DNA of 64,000 bases from JBMOKU01 sp049324315 (lineage in GTDB: Bacteria; Bacillota; Clostridia; Peptostreptococcales; Thermotaleaceae): positions 124,001 to 188,000 of the forward strand of contig JBMOKU010000055.1 in assembly GCA_049324315.1 (NCBI GenBank), given 5' to 3'. This document shows, in pieces, positions 44,544 through 53,689 of the stretch (position 1 is the stretch's first letter; each line of letters opens with the position of its first letter). The position numbers were made by a program, and so were the translations under genes. Below the pieces are notes generated by a model that worked only from the letters and a program-made list of their open reading frames with translations, was not told where the DNA came from and ran no database searches.

Positions 44544-45368
44544 ATGGACAACCGACCTATTGGAATATTTGATTCAGGTGTGGGCGGGCTGACGGCTGTT
44601 CCACACATCATGAGAGAACTGCCGAGTGAGCGTTTCATCTACTTTGGAGATACAGCCCGCACACCCTATGGCTCGAAGGCAAAATCAACCATCAAAAACT
44701 TTACAATGCAAATCGCAGATTTTCTGGTCCATAAAAATGTGAAAATGCTGGTCATAGCGTGCAATACCATTACGTCAACCTGCCTGGAGGATTTGCAGGC
44801 CTATTATCCAAATCTTCCTATTGTAGGCATCATAGAACCTGCTGCCAAGAAAATTTCCATGACCTGTTCAGCCAGGCATCGAATTGGGATTATCGGTACA
44901 AAAGCTACGATTCATCAAAGAGCATACATCAACGCCATTACGAGATATAACCCTCAGTTACGTATATATGAAAGTCCATGTCCCATCTTTGTTCCATTAA
45001 TCGAAGAAGGAATCATCGACAATCCCATCATGGAACTGTCCGTCAAATATTATTTGGATGAATTTGTAGATAACTATCAACTGGACACGTTGGTTTTAGG
45101 ATGTACCCATTATCCCCTCATTCGTCAAATCATTGAAAGGCTTTATCCTCAATTGAAAATTGTTGATCCTTCCTTTGAAATTGTCGAAAGTGTCAAAGAA
45201 ACACTCATGAAACATAATATATTGGCACATCAGTCAGCATATCAAAATATTTTCTATGCCAGCGACTTGTCAGAGAATTTCATGAACATGATCTCTTCCA
45301 TCTTCGGCAAGGAAAATGTCAATGTTGATTTTAAAAACTTTGATCTCGATGGGATGGACTGCAAATAA
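44544..45368 (+). CDS. murI: Glutamate racemase
   Basis: 274 residues from the ATG at 44544, eight bases after TTAGGAGGAA (an in-frame ATG at 44520 would include the ribosome site). The two catalytic cysteines are in VIACNTITS and VLGCTHYPL, with the N-terminal GIFDSGVGGLTAVPHI. It makes D-glutamate for peptidoglycan. Downstream of the hydrogenase-like gene by about 120 bp, on the same strand. Confidence 0.95.
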   Translation: MDNRPIGIFDSGVGGLTAVPHIMRELPSERFIYFGDTARTPYGSKAKSTIKNFTMQIADFLVHKNVKMLVIACNTITSTCLEDLQAYYPNLPIVGIIEPAAKKISMTCSARHRIGIIGTKATIHQRAYINAITRYNPQLRIYESPCPIFVPLIEEGIIDNPIMELSVKYYLDEFVDNYQLDTLVLGCTHYPLIRQIIERLYPQLKIVDPSFEIVESVKETLMKHNILAHQSAYQNIFYASDLSENFMNMISSIFGKENVNVDFKNFDLDGMDCK

Positions 45369-45421
45369 TCAATGACACTGAAAGAACCATAGGTCTCTTA
45401 TTGACTTATGGTTTCTATATT

Positions 45422-45823
45422 TTAGGATAGAATTCGCAGTAAAAGAAAATGAATTTTTTCAAAAAGGAGCCCGGCCACAAACCAAGCAGGAGCATAATCT
45501 AGGCGGATGAGCCCATCTACTGCATACCGTACATTTCCGTAATCCCATGGACATATTCCTATTTTCTTCCTGATAGCCCAACCTGTAGCATATTCGATGA
45601 AATATATTAAAACGACCCAAACACCTCCTCTTAGCAGCACAGGCAAGTCCATAATCAGGTAATGAATCGGTTCTAAGAATATGGCTGCTCCATAAATCGG
45701 AAGCATCCATAGATACGTATAACCCATTAATTTTTTGCTGCCTGAAAGAGCAGCACCAAGTCCCGTCCATAGAATTTCGATACACCAGCCAATCAATCCA
45801 TAAATGAAAAATCGAATAATCAT
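45422..45823 (-). CDS. Putative membrane protein, ABC-transporter-permease-like (CmpB family)
   Basis: 133 residues with four hydrophobic helices. IRFFIYGLIGWCIEILWTG and the LMGYTYLWMLPIYG segment match the PF06541-type family annotated as putative ABC transporter permease; no transport partner is adjacent. Convergent with murI. Function unknown. Confidence 0.8.
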   Translation of the reverse strand: MIIRFFIYGLIGWCIEILWTGLGAALSGSKKLMGYTYLWMLPIYGAAIFLEPIHYLIMDLPVLLRGGVWVVLIYFIEYATGWAIRKKIGICPWDYGNVRYAVDGLIRLDYAPAWFVAGLLFEKIHFLLLRILS

Positions 45824-45906
45824 ACCCTTAGTTTTCGTTTTTTCTTTTTGAACAATACCATTTTTTTGATAAAAAAAATCACCTTCTCAGGTGACTAAAC
45901 ATTTCT

Positions 45907-46794
45907 CTAGGCGCTTTCTTCCTCTACAAGACTTTCAAAGCCGACACCTTTACCCCATACGGATATAACAGGAATGACATCAACAAAGGCGTTTGGATCA
46001 ACTTGGGCAATAAACATTTTTATCAACATGATCTCACGGGGAGAGCATATGGATATAATCTTATTCTTACTGAGGTTTGTATAGCCCCCTTTGATTTCAT
46101 AGGTACTGATTCCTCTTTTAATGGTATGGAGAATATATGCCTCGATCTCTTCATTCTTATCACTAATAATTTCGATTTTAACATTTTTCGAACCAAATCC
46201 GAATAACACCAAGTCAATAGATTTCACGAAAATAATTTGCGTTAGAATTGCATATAATGCCACACTTTTGTCATAAATAAAGTAAGAAGTAATAATAATC
46301 ACCACATCAATACCTAACAAAAGCTGACTGATACTAATGAAGGGAAATATTTTATGATGTAGAATTTTTGCAATCGTGTCTGTACCCCCCATAGAGTAAC
46401 CTCTTTTTAGTATAAGACCGCAGCCAGCTCCACCAATAATCCCGTAATATATCGATGCCAATATCGTATCATTCTCAATAAAATCAAAGCGCACCATTTC
46501 AAAAGCAATGAGTATGATTGGAAAAGTGACAGATAACAAAATGATTTTGCCGGCTTCTCTTTTTCCTAAAGTAATCCATGCGCCAAGCAATACCAGCAAA
46601 GATAATGCATAGTAAATATACGTATATTTCATACCCGTTAGTTTATCCAAAATAATAGAGATACCTGTGATTCCACCTGTCATCAATCCATTTGGCTTTA
46701 AGATAGATGTTATGGCAAAAGCCAATAAAACGCACCCCAAAATAATATACAGGTAATCCAACAACAGTTTTTGAACATTGATCTTTTTTTGCAT
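45907..46794 (-). CDS. YitT family membrane protein
   Basis: 295 residues from the ATG at 46794, which has GAGGAGG upstream (an ATG at 46809 precedes the ribosome site). Five or six membrane helices (DUF161-type, with LKPNGLMTGGITGISIIL and RGYSMGGTDTIAKIL) followed by a cytoplasmic DUF2179 domain at the C-terminus (about 215-285). Members of this family are widespread in Firmicutes and their transport substrate is not established. Upstream gap 46795-47302 is described separately. Confidence 0.9.
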   Translation of the reverse strand: MQKKINVQKLLLDYLYIILGCVLLAFAITSILKPNGLMTGGITGISIILDKLTGMKYTYIYYALSLLVLLGAWITLGKREAGKIILLSVTFPIILIAFEMVRFDFIENDTILASIYYGIIGGAGCGLILKRGYSMGGTDTIAKILHHKIFPFISISQLLLGIDVVIIITSYFIYDKSVALYAILTQIIFVKSIDLVLFGFGSKNVKIEIISDKNEEIEAYILHTIKRGISTYEIKGGYTNLSKNKIISICSPREIMLIKMFIAQVDPNAFVDVIPVISVWGKGVGFESLVEEESA

Positions 46795-46947
46795 GATTAA
46801 CCTCCTCAATATAATCCCTACAGATTATATTATACTAGCAAGGTAATGAACAGTACATATGATGTAAATTTTTTATTACGGTTTTGTAATTTTTTTGGGT
46901 TAAATATGCAAAGAATATTGCTGTTTCATTTGTTACAATGCTTATAT

Positions 46948-47035
46948 CCGTTAAAATTTCGGTGTTCTTTACGTGTCAAACATGCAATTCCGTTAAATAT
47001 TAAAGATGAAGCTACATTATCCGTTAATTTAACGG
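46948..47035. promoter_or_regulatory. Triple CCGTTAA repeats upstream of glutamine synthetase
   Basis: CCGTTAAA occurs at 46948 and 46990, and the perfect palindrome CCGTTAA-T-TTAACGG at 47021-47035. The rest of the 46795-47302 gap is plain AT-rich DNA. They could bind a regulator of the YitT gene or of the glutamine synthetase; not tested. Confidence 0.4.
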
Positions 47036-47235
47036 GTTTCTATGATATTATAGCGTATTCTCCTCGAAAACGTATATTTCTTCAGTGAAATATCTGATCG
47101 TTCGCATAATTACATTGTATGTTTATGCATTATTTATTAATATTTATTAGTTTTTCAGATTTTTTGTAATTTTTAAACAATTTAAAAAAATTAATTTTTA
47201 TAAGGCTTGAAAACGTTTTTTTATTTTTTTTATTC

Positions 47236-47263
47236 TTTACAAAATATATTTCTGTGCTATAAT
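47236..47263 (+). promoter_or_regulatory. Sigma-A promoter of the glutamine synthetase gene
   Basis: TTTACA (47236-47241), 16-bp spacer, TATAAT (47258-47263), about 40 bp before the ATG, followed by GAGGTGA as ribosome site. Confidence 0.75.
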
Positions 47264-47302
47264 TATTCATTATACAAAAAATTTAAACAATGAGGTGATC
47301 CC

Positions 47303-49240
47303 ATGGCAAAAGAATTATTACGTTCAGAAATCGAGAGTATGGTATACAATATACCAGTTGCCCAGCATAGTCTTGAAGCAATTTCTTCCATCTTAAAAGC
47401 ACATCCTGAAATTAAGTTCGTGTCCTTAGTTGGGGTAGATTTAGGTGGTAACGACACCGATGAAAAAGTACCTGTAGAGCTGTTTTTAAAAGATATCGAT
47501 CAGTTTTTAGCCCATGGTGTTCAGACAGACGGTTCCAGCGTTGTTCTTCCTGTTATAGCAACTTTAAATAATGCAAGAGTAGACATTATCCCTGATAAAA
47601 ATGTAAACTGGTTCGTTGATTACAACTATGAGCATATAGACGAAGAAACAGGTCTTCCGATCGGTACATTAAGAATTCCATCATTCTTAGTGCACAATGA
47701 CACTAAATACGTAGATTCCCGTTCCATTCTAACAAAGGCGGTTAAGAATTTCCAAGAAGATGTTACAGCTGCCATTAAAAGCAATCCTTATGTGTTAGAG
47801 AGTATCGGCATTTCAACTGCTGATGATATTGATGAAATCGTATTGACTTCTGCCACAGAATTAGAATTCTGGGTAAAAACACCGGATTATCAAGCAGATG
47901 TAGAGCAGCTTTCTACCTCCCAGGTATTACAAGAGCAATACTGGAAGAGAACCATCGGGCCTGTACGATCTGCCTTGGAAAAATCTCTGATGGTAATGGA
48001 TCAATATGGTCTTGGTGTTGAAATGGGTCATAAGGAAGTCGGCGGTGTAAAGGCAAAGCTTTCTGGCAGCGGTAATTTTGACCACGTCATGGAGCAGCTT
48101 GAAATCGACTGGAAATACAGCACTGCTTTGCAAGCAGCTGATAATGAACTTCTTGCTAGAGACATTATCAAAGATACCTTTATGAGTTACGGATTGGATG
48201 TTACTTTCATGGCAAAACCAATCGAAGGTGTAGCAGGTAACGGCGAGCATACTCATATAGGTGTAGCTGCCAAATTGAAAAATGGAAAGATCGTAAACAT
48301 ATTCTCACCAGTAGACATGAAAAAAGATTTCATGAGCCCTATCGGTTGGGGTGCATTGATGGGATTATTAAAGAACTACGAAGTTGTAAATCCTTTTGTT
48401 TCTGCTTCAAATGATTCTTTAAACCGTTTAAAGCCTGGTTTTGAAGCACCGGTATGTATCGTTTCATCTGTAGGCCATACTGTTGAAACACCATCAAGAA
48501 ACAGAACTGTTTTAGCTGGATTGGTACGCGATATGTCAAATCCGCTAGCTACTCGATTTGAATTGAGAGCACCCAACCCTACAAGTAATACGTATTTGGT
48601 TCTTGCTGCTGCTTATCAAGCTATGCTTGATGGCATTAAAGCAGTATTAAAAGCAGGAAAGAGTGCTCAAGAATTAGAAAAGGAATTCTCCAAAAAATCT
48701 GGCGTAGAAAGCTTTTATTTGGAAACTGACAGAGCGTATAGAAGCGAAGATGATGTATTCGAGCACTATACGGAAGAAGAAAGAAATTCTCTCTTTGGTA
48801 AGCCGCCAGCAACCGTATGGGAAAATATTAAAAATTTAGATACGTATGTTGAAAAGAAATCCGTTCTGCTCCAAGGTTCTGTCTTTGCTGAGGAAATTAT
48901 CTGCTCCTACAAGACAGCCATTCTTAACCATTGGGTTACCGAATTGAATAATAGAATCATACCTGATAACGTGGATTTCGTAAGAAGCTGCAAGAGACTT
49001 CATAATCATGAAAATGTAACGGATTTGGATGTTGTCACTTGGGAAAAAATCAATCAATTACGCTGCTATCTCATGAAGGACAGTCTTGATCAAAAATCAT
49101 TATTTACAAGAATTCGAACTGCCCTTGCTGAAGAAGATTATGATATAGCCTCTAACCTACAAATCGAAATGAGTAAAAAAATGAGTGAATTAAAGAATCT
49201 TTATATTGTTTACCGAAGAAACTTATTTGAAGTTGTTTAG
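47303..49240 (+). CDS. glnA: Glutamine synthetase, GSIII-like
   Basis: 645 residues, longer than GSI (about 440-470) and shorter than Bacteroides GlnN (about 730). Catalytic elements: TSATELEFWV (Glu metal ligand), MGHKEVGGVKAKL, GNGEHTHIGV (the conserved substrate-loop His/Glu segment), and FELRAPNPTSNTYLVLAA. The C-terminal 180 residues (LLQGSVFAEEIICSYKTAILNHW onward) are the type III-like extension. Makes glutamine from glutamate, ammonia and ATP. Monocistronic with its own promoter and terminator. The type III assignment is by length and architecture, thus less certain than the enzyme call. Confidence 0.93.
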   Translation: MAKELLRSEIESMVYNIPVAQHSLEAISSILKAHPEIKFVSLVGVDLGGNDTDEKVPVELFLKDIDQFLAHGVQTDGSSVVLPVIATLNNARVDIIPDKNVNWFVDYNYEHIDEETGLPIGTLRIPSFLVHNDTKYVDSRSILTKAVKNFQEDVTAAIKSNPYVLESIGISTADDIDEIVLTSATELEFWVKTPDYQADVEQLSTSQVLQEQYWKRTIGPVRSALEKSLMVMDQYGLGVEMGHKEVGGVKAKLSGSGNFDHVMEQLEIDWKYSTALQAADNELLARDIIKDTFMSYGLDVTFMAKPIEGVAGNGEHTHIGVAAKLKNGKIVNIFSPVDMKKDFMSPIGWGALMGLLKNYEVVNPFVSASNDSLNRLKPGFEAPVCIVSSVGHTVETPSRNRTVLAGLVRDMSNPLATRFELRAPNPTSNTYLVLAAAYQAMLDGIKAVLKAGKSAQELEKEFSKKSGVESFYLETDRAYRSEDDVFEHYTEEERNSLFGKPPATVWENIKNLDTYVEKKSVLLQGSVFAEEIICSYKTAILNHWVTELNNRIIPDNVDFVRSCKRLHNHENVTDLDVVTWEKINQLRCYLMKDSLDQKSLFTRIRTALAEEDYDIASNLQIEMSKKMSELKNLYIVYRRNLFEVV

Positions 49241-49254
49241 TTCCCTTTCGTTTT

Positions 49255-49296
49255 AAAAAAGAAGATCTTAGGAGTATTCCTAAGATCTTCTTTTTT
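49255..49296. terminator. Terminator of glutamine synthetase (bidirectional)
   Basis: AAAAAAGAAGATCTTAGG / CCTAAGATCTTCTTTTTT, perfect 18-bp arms with a 6-nt loop; A and T runs on both sides. Confidence 0.92.
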
Positions 49297-49785
49297 CTAA
49301 TGCAGCGTAAGATATTGTCTTTTTTCTTTATCGAAAAATGCCTTTACTTCCGCTTCATAGCCTAGATAATATGCAATCGTCAATAAGCATCGCTCCAGAT
49401 ATGCTTTGCTCATATCTCCATCTTTTGAACCACTTTTAATATCCCAGATTATATCAATATCTCTGCCTTCAACGATATCTTCCAGCTCTATCGTTTCCAA
49501 TACCGGTCTTGAATATTCATCAAAAAGATTTTCCAGTGTCTTGTTATCTAAAGCAGCTCTCAGAATCGTATTTCTTTCTCTTTCAGAAGAATGGGCTAAT
49601 ACATCAATGACAAAGTTCAGATCAAAATCAACCAGTTCATATAGATTGTTAAAAACCATTGCAGGTATTCTGGGATCTTCTTCACTCATTTCAATCAGAT
49701 TTTCCTTAAGTACTCTATTATTCTCAAAGCAGGCCTCCATTATCTTATGATTCATTTCATCATCGTTGTATCTCTTGAGTTCCAT
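49297..49785 (-). CDS. Hypothetical all-helical protein, 162 aa
   Basis: Not recognised. Strongly acidic (many E/D), no membrane segment or cysteine motif, with predicted helices throughout, e.g. FVIDVLAHSSERERNTILRAAL. Its stop abuts the terminator of the convergent glutamine synthetase gene. GGAGG precedes the ATG at 49785. Confidence 0.72.
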   Translation of the reverse strand: MELKRYNDDEMNHKIMEACFENNRVLKENLIEMSEEDPRIPAMVFNNLYELVDFDLNFVIDVLAHSSERERNTILRAALDNKTLENLFDEYSRPVLETIELEDIVEGRDIDIIWDIKSGSKDGDMSKAYLERCLLTIAYYLGYEAEVKAFFDKEKRQYLTLH

Positions 49786-49891
49786 GGTTTTAAACCTCCT
49801 TTATCCTTCGTAGTCTTATTTTCTGAAGGAACCTTAAAAGTTATACCTGAAATTCTTCGTGAAAGAACTATGGCTTGCTAAAGCTTTATCT

Positions 49892-50773
49892 TTAATATTT
49901 ATCATCATCCTCTTTTAAAGATGTTCGATTCATCCTTTTTTGCATTTTTAACAGAAGCAAGCCCATCTCTTCTATCCCTGCATTCATTTGTTCGATGGCT
50001 GCCATAATCTCAGCCTGATGATTAATCCTGTCTTTTTCATCGTCCGTTTGCACGATCTCGGAGATATATTCTACACCTTTCTTTATTTCACCAATACTTG
50101 ATGATAACTGCTCTCTGCTGTGGTCAATTTCTGATGTTATATGAAGCGTATGACTCAGGACTTTCACCAACTGCTGCATCAGCAATGTAATCGTATTTTC
50201 TATCAATTCCCGATTTTCTTTCGGCAGCATATTCAAGTTAATCTCATTCAATCGATTGATTAACTGCACGATTTCTCTTATCTCTTCACTTTCTGCTTTT
50301 TCGATCTGGGCTGACAAAGCTGTGAGGCCCATCCTATCACAGAGTGACTGCTCTTCCTCGCTATCTTGTGTGCAAGGATTTTCATCTTTTCCGCGTTTTT
50401 TTCCTTTTTTGTTGAAGAAGGTTAAATCAAGAACAATCTGTTTAACATTTTCTATGATATTACTCAAACTGGCTGCTACAACAGCTAGTGTAAGAAAAAG
50501 CCCTTTGATTCCATTTGAGAGAACATCTTCGTTCACTGCTTCTCTTTGATCTTCAAATGTAGAAACCACGTCTTGGATTTGTTCATTACAATTTTGCAGG
50601 TCTCCCTGATGATTATTAAGTATCTCACTTATTTTCTCATAGGTTTCCATTTCAAGACTGTATATAGTACTTGTCCTATAGCTCAGCAGCCAAATCATGA
50701 TGCTCATAAATACGACAAGTCCTATCAAACCTATAATAACTATTTTTTTTGCGTCTTCGCAGGATTTCTTCAT
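49892..50773 (-). CDS. Hypothetical membrane protein with coiled-coil C-terminus
   Basis: 293 residues from the ATG at 50773 (GGGGAGG 11 bases upstream; a GTG at 50785 overlaps that site). Two membrane helices (about 15-35 and 90-110 of the frame) flank an extracytoplasmic coiled-coil loop, and the cytoplasmic part (about 145-290) is heptad-rich (TLLMQQLVKVLSHTLHITSEI). The layout is reminiscent of a minimal methyl-accepting or sensor protein but no known signalling domain is visible. Function unknown. Confidence 0.7.
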   Translation of the reverse strand: MKKSCEDAKKIVIIGLIGLVVFMSIMIWLLSYRTSTIYSLEMETYEKISEILNNHQGDLQNCNEQIQDVVSTFEDQREAVNEDVLSNGIKGLFLTLAVVAASLSNIIENVKQIVLDLTFFNKKGKKRGKDENPCTQDSEEEQSLCDRMGLTALSAQIEKAESEEIREIVQLINRLNEINLNMLPKENRELIENTITLLMQQLVKVLSHTLHITSEIDHSREQLSSSIGEIKKGVEYISEIVQTDDEKDRINHQAEIMAAIEQMNAGIEEMGLLLLKMQKRMNRTSLKEDDDKY

Positions 50774-50858
50774 TTCATGGCACACCTCCCCTTTGTGATG
50801 ATTTCTCTCTTTTCACTTCATCATATTGGGACATTGAAAAAAGGTGACAAAAAAAACA

Positions 50859-50884
50859 CACCTCCATGTTTAATCATGGAGGTG
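50859..50884 (-). terminator. Terminator of the binding-protein gene
   Basis: On the minus strand CACCTCCATG-ATTAAA-CATGGAGGTG followed by TGTTTTTTTTG, 16 bp after the stop. Confidence 0.88.
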
Positions 50885-50899
50885 CATTTGAATTCATTA

Positions 50900-52081
50900 T
50901 TATTTTACTGGTTCAACTGTATCAAGGTATGTAAACTTACCGTCCTTAACAGCTTTAATAACTGCACTCTTAACGGCATCACCGTTTTCATCTAAGGTGA
51001 TGATACCTGCTGCGCCCATGTAATCTGTTGTTTTTGCCAATGCATCACGGATAGCCTTTGGATCTGCTGATCCAGCTTGCTCGATGGCATTTAAGATCAC
51101 GAGGTATGCATCAAAGCCTAATGCTGTAACAGAAGCTGGCTCCTTGTTGTATTTTTCTCTGTATTTTTCTAAGAATTCCTTAGATTTTTCGGTAATCGGT
51201 ACTTCAGAAGTAAAGAATGTTGAGAATACTGCGCCTTCAACAGCTTCTTTACCGATATCAATAAATTCAGGAGTTTCCCATGTATCTCCACCAAGGATAG
51301 GTACAGTAATACCTAATTCTTTGGCCTGCTTAATTAATAACGCTGATTCTGTGAAGTTTCCTGGTGCGAAAATAACATCAGGATTTAAACTCTTGATATT
51401 GGTTAATTGTGCTGTAAAATCCTGGTCACCAGTATTATAGCTGGCTACTCCTACAATAGCGTTTTCATCGCCAGTCATTTTCTTGAAAGCATCTGTAAAG
51501 AACTTCGCTAAGCCAACGGAGTAGTCAGAGGATACTTCCTGAATAATGGCTGCTTTCTTAGCACCCAGCTTGTTGATCGCATAGTTTGCCATAACAGTTC
51601 CTTGGAACGGATCGATAAAGCAAACTCTGAAATAATAGTCATTATTTAATGTAACCAATGGGTTTGTAGCAGATGCAGCTACTACAGGTATTTGAGAATT
51701 TTTCGCTGCATCTCCGGCAGCCATGGACAATGAACTTCCCCAGCTTCCGATAATCGCTGCTACTTTATCCTTCTCGATCAAACGAGTAGCCGCACTGGCA
51801 GCCTCTACTTTATCGGATTTGTTATCTACAATGACAAGTTCAACTTTCTTACCCAATACTTCAGGATATAATTCGTTTGCTAACTGTACACCTTCAAGCT
51901 CAATTGCTCCGCCAGCGGCATTTGCGCCTGTAAGTGGTTCAAATACACCGACCTTGATAACATCAGCTTCAGCTGCTGGCTCTCCAGCTGCCGGAGCTTG
52001 CTCTGCAGGCTTTGAACAACCTGTCAACGCTAAAGCTAAAACCATGACAAAAATCAGAGTGAATGTTACTAATTTTTTCAC
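50900..52081 (-). CDS. Branched-chain amino acid ABC transporter substrate-binding lipoprotein (LivJ-like)
   Basis: 393 residues. A type II signal peptide with lipobox ALTGC (Cys22) marks a membrane-anchored lipoprotein. The mature part is a periplasmic-binding-protein type I fold starting VIKVGVFEPLTGANAAGG, with AAIIGSWGSSLSMAAG and VVAASATNPLVT as ligand-side segments. It should bind leucine/isoleucine/valine or another amino acid. The permease and ATPase genes (livHMGF) are not adjacent, so it is an orphan. A promoter is at 52198-52227. Confidence 0.92.
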   Translation of the reverse strand: MKKLVTFTLIFVMVLALALTGCSKPAEQAPAAGEPAAEADVIKVGVFEPLTGANAAGGAIELEGVQLANELYPEVLGKKVELVIVDNKSDKVEAASAATRLIEKDKVAAIIGSWGSSLSMAAGDAAKNSQIPVVAASATNPLVTLNNDYYFRVCFIDPFQGTVMANYAINKLGAKKAAIIQEVSSDYSVGLAKFFTDAFKKMTGDENAIVGVASYNTGDQDFTAQLTNIKSLNPDVIFAPGNFTESALLIKQAKELGITVPILGGDTWETPEFIDIGKEAVEGAVFSTFFTSEVPITEKSKEFLEKYREKYNKEPASVTALGFDAYLVILNAIEQAGSADPKAIRDALAKTTDYMGAAGIITLDENGDAVKSAVIKAVKDGKFTYLDTVEPVK

Positions 52082-52197
52082 ACAAAAGCCCCCCTCAAAT
52101 CATCTTATTGGATTCATGAATACGTTACGCCTTCCCTCCTCCTACTGTAAAATTTTTAATAATTTGTTACTTTTTTTTAACATTTGTCCTTCTAAGT

Positions 52198-52227
52198 ATT
52201 GTAGCATATGTCTAAATATTGTGGCAA
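52198..52227 (-). promoter_or_regulatory. Sigma-A promoter of the binding-protein gene
   Basis: TTGCCA (52222-52227), 18-bp spacer, TACAAT (52198-52203) on the minus strand. Apart from this the 52082-52431 gap is T-rich with nothing else recognised. Confidence 0.6.
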
Positions 52228-52431
52228 TATGTGCAACTCCATCTATAGATTATTTTATATATAAAACTTTTTATATTTTTGTTTTCCAACGGTTTACACT
52301 TGTATTTATTTCTTGGACAAGTTCATTAAAAATAAGCCTTTGTTAAAAAGTTTTTTTGTCTCATCTCGAAGAATAGTTCAATTTCCTTATGTAAACAATA
52401 AAATGATACCGTTGAAGCAAGGAGTTATGTA

Positions 52432-53277
52432 ATGATGGAGTTCATTCAGAGATTTCGATTCGCCGATAATATAAAGCCTTTTCTTTCTTCATTGGTCATA
52501 TTAGCATTGGCCTTCTGCCTTATCCGTTTGGTTATGTTCTTGACAGATAAAATCATTGAAGTCACACGATTTAATGAGCAGAAAGAGAAAACTGTAAAAA
52601 GTGTGGTTGACTCCCTTTTTGCCTATTTTATTTTGATTTTTGCAGTTTTAAATATTTTAAGTGAATTTGGACTTATCAAGAAAACCACCATTATTACCGG
52701 TGCCGGCATTATCACCTTAATCGCTGGGCTAGGTTCACAGAACTTGATTAAGGATGTTATTAACGGTTTCTTTATTCTTTTTGAGCGGCAAATGCGTGTC
52801 GGAGACTTTGTCAGCATCAATGAGCAGTATTACGGAGTAGTTGAAGAAATCGGGCTCCGTACAACGGCTATTCGGGAGTGGTCCATGAAGAAAATCTACA
52901 TACCTAACGGGGAAATTAAGACATTAAAAAACTACTTCAAAGAAATGGCTCGGGTTATTTTAGAGATTATCGTTCCCTTCGAAGAGAATCATACCCTTGT
53001 GGAACAGACATTAAAAGAGGCTTGTGATTATGTCAATAAGACCTATGAAGAGAAATTATATAAAATTGGCAGTACATATTTTGCAGAATTTAGCCTCTAT
53101 GGTATTATGTCCATCGACGGAAAAGATGGAGGTGCTAAATATATTATTACCGGCGTGGTAAATCCTAATGATCAATGGTTTATGAGGAATCGTACGTACG
53201 AATATATCCTGAAAGCATTTCAAGAAAAAAATATTCGTATTGCCTATCCCAGATTATACTTTTCCCAGAAACAATAA
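52432..53277 (+). CDS. MscS-family mechanosensitive ion channel
   Basis: 281 residues. Three membrane helices in the first 110 residues; the pore helix TM3 region contains GAGIITLIAGLGSQNLIKDVINGFFILFE, the classic MscS signature with Gly/Ala spacing. The MscS beta domain follows (VGDFVSINEQYYGVVEEIGLRTTAIREW) and an alpha/beta C-terminal cage. It releases solutes on hypo-osmotic shock. AAGGAG precedes an ATGATG pair (52432 or 52435). Confidence 0.94.
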   Translation: MMEFIQRFRFADNIKPFLSSLVILALAFCLIRLVMFLTDKIIEVTRFNEQKEKTVKSVVDSLFAYFILIFAVLNILSEFGLIKKTTIITGAGIITLIAGLGSQNLIKDVINGFFILFERQMRVGDFVSINEQYYGVVEEIGLRTTAIREWSMKKIYIPNGEIKTLKNYFKEMARVILEIIVPFEENHTLVEQTLKEACDYVNKTYEEKLYKIGSTYFAEFSLYGIMSIDGKDGGAKYIITGVVNPNDQWFMRNRTYEYILKAFQEKNIRIAYPRLYFSQKQ

Positions 53278-53335
53278 AGGACTCCCAACAGTATATAGGG
53301 AGCCATTTTGAAACAAAAATAGTATTTAGTCCTGC

Positions 53336-53361
53336 GGGACGGCACGGAGACCGTCCCCTAC
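53336..53361. repeat. REP-like palindrome (GTAGGGGAC family)
   Basis: GGGACGG-cacggaga-CCGTCCCC then TACA. Reversed, it reads GTAGGGGACGG, similar in its anchor to the other palindromes; downstream of mscS. Confidence 0.55.
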
Positions 53362-53407
53362 AAAAGAAACTACATTCTGTTCTAGGAGCATAGACCTTTT
53401 ATACAGT

Positions 53408-53668
53408 CTATTCCCTCTCACTGCCAATCCGAATGACTTCATCCATTTTAGACATGATGTAATCATAGGCACCTTTGCTGTGGGGTATGGTACAGGCGCT
53501 GCAGTCTTTTACATCATGGGTGTACGTAAAATTCCCTCCGCATTTATCCTTCAACATGTATAACGGACAGTAGCAGAAAAGGCAGTTATAATGCTCTGTG
53601 TCATTTACTTTATGACACGGAAAGTATTCACATTTATTATTCTGTACAAATTTAAAGTTCTCTCTCAT
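53408..53668 (-). CDS. Cysteine-rich small protein (metal-binding, cobalamin-associated)
   Basis: 86 residues with nine cysteines, including CEYFPCHK, CLFCYCPLY and DCSACTIPH, matching the Cys_rich_small domain family, often found near or fused to cobalamin-biosynthesis genes. It lies 21 bp after cbiO, so it is likely the last gene of the cbiMNQO operon. Possible cobalt or Fe-S binding. Confidence 0.85.
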   Translation of the reverse strand: MRENFKFVQNNKCEYFPCHKVNDTEHYNCLFCYCPLYMLKDKCGGNFTYTHDVKDCSACTIPHSKGAYDYIMSKMDEVIRIGSERE

Positions 53669-53689
53669 TTCTGCATTCCTCCCTATATA

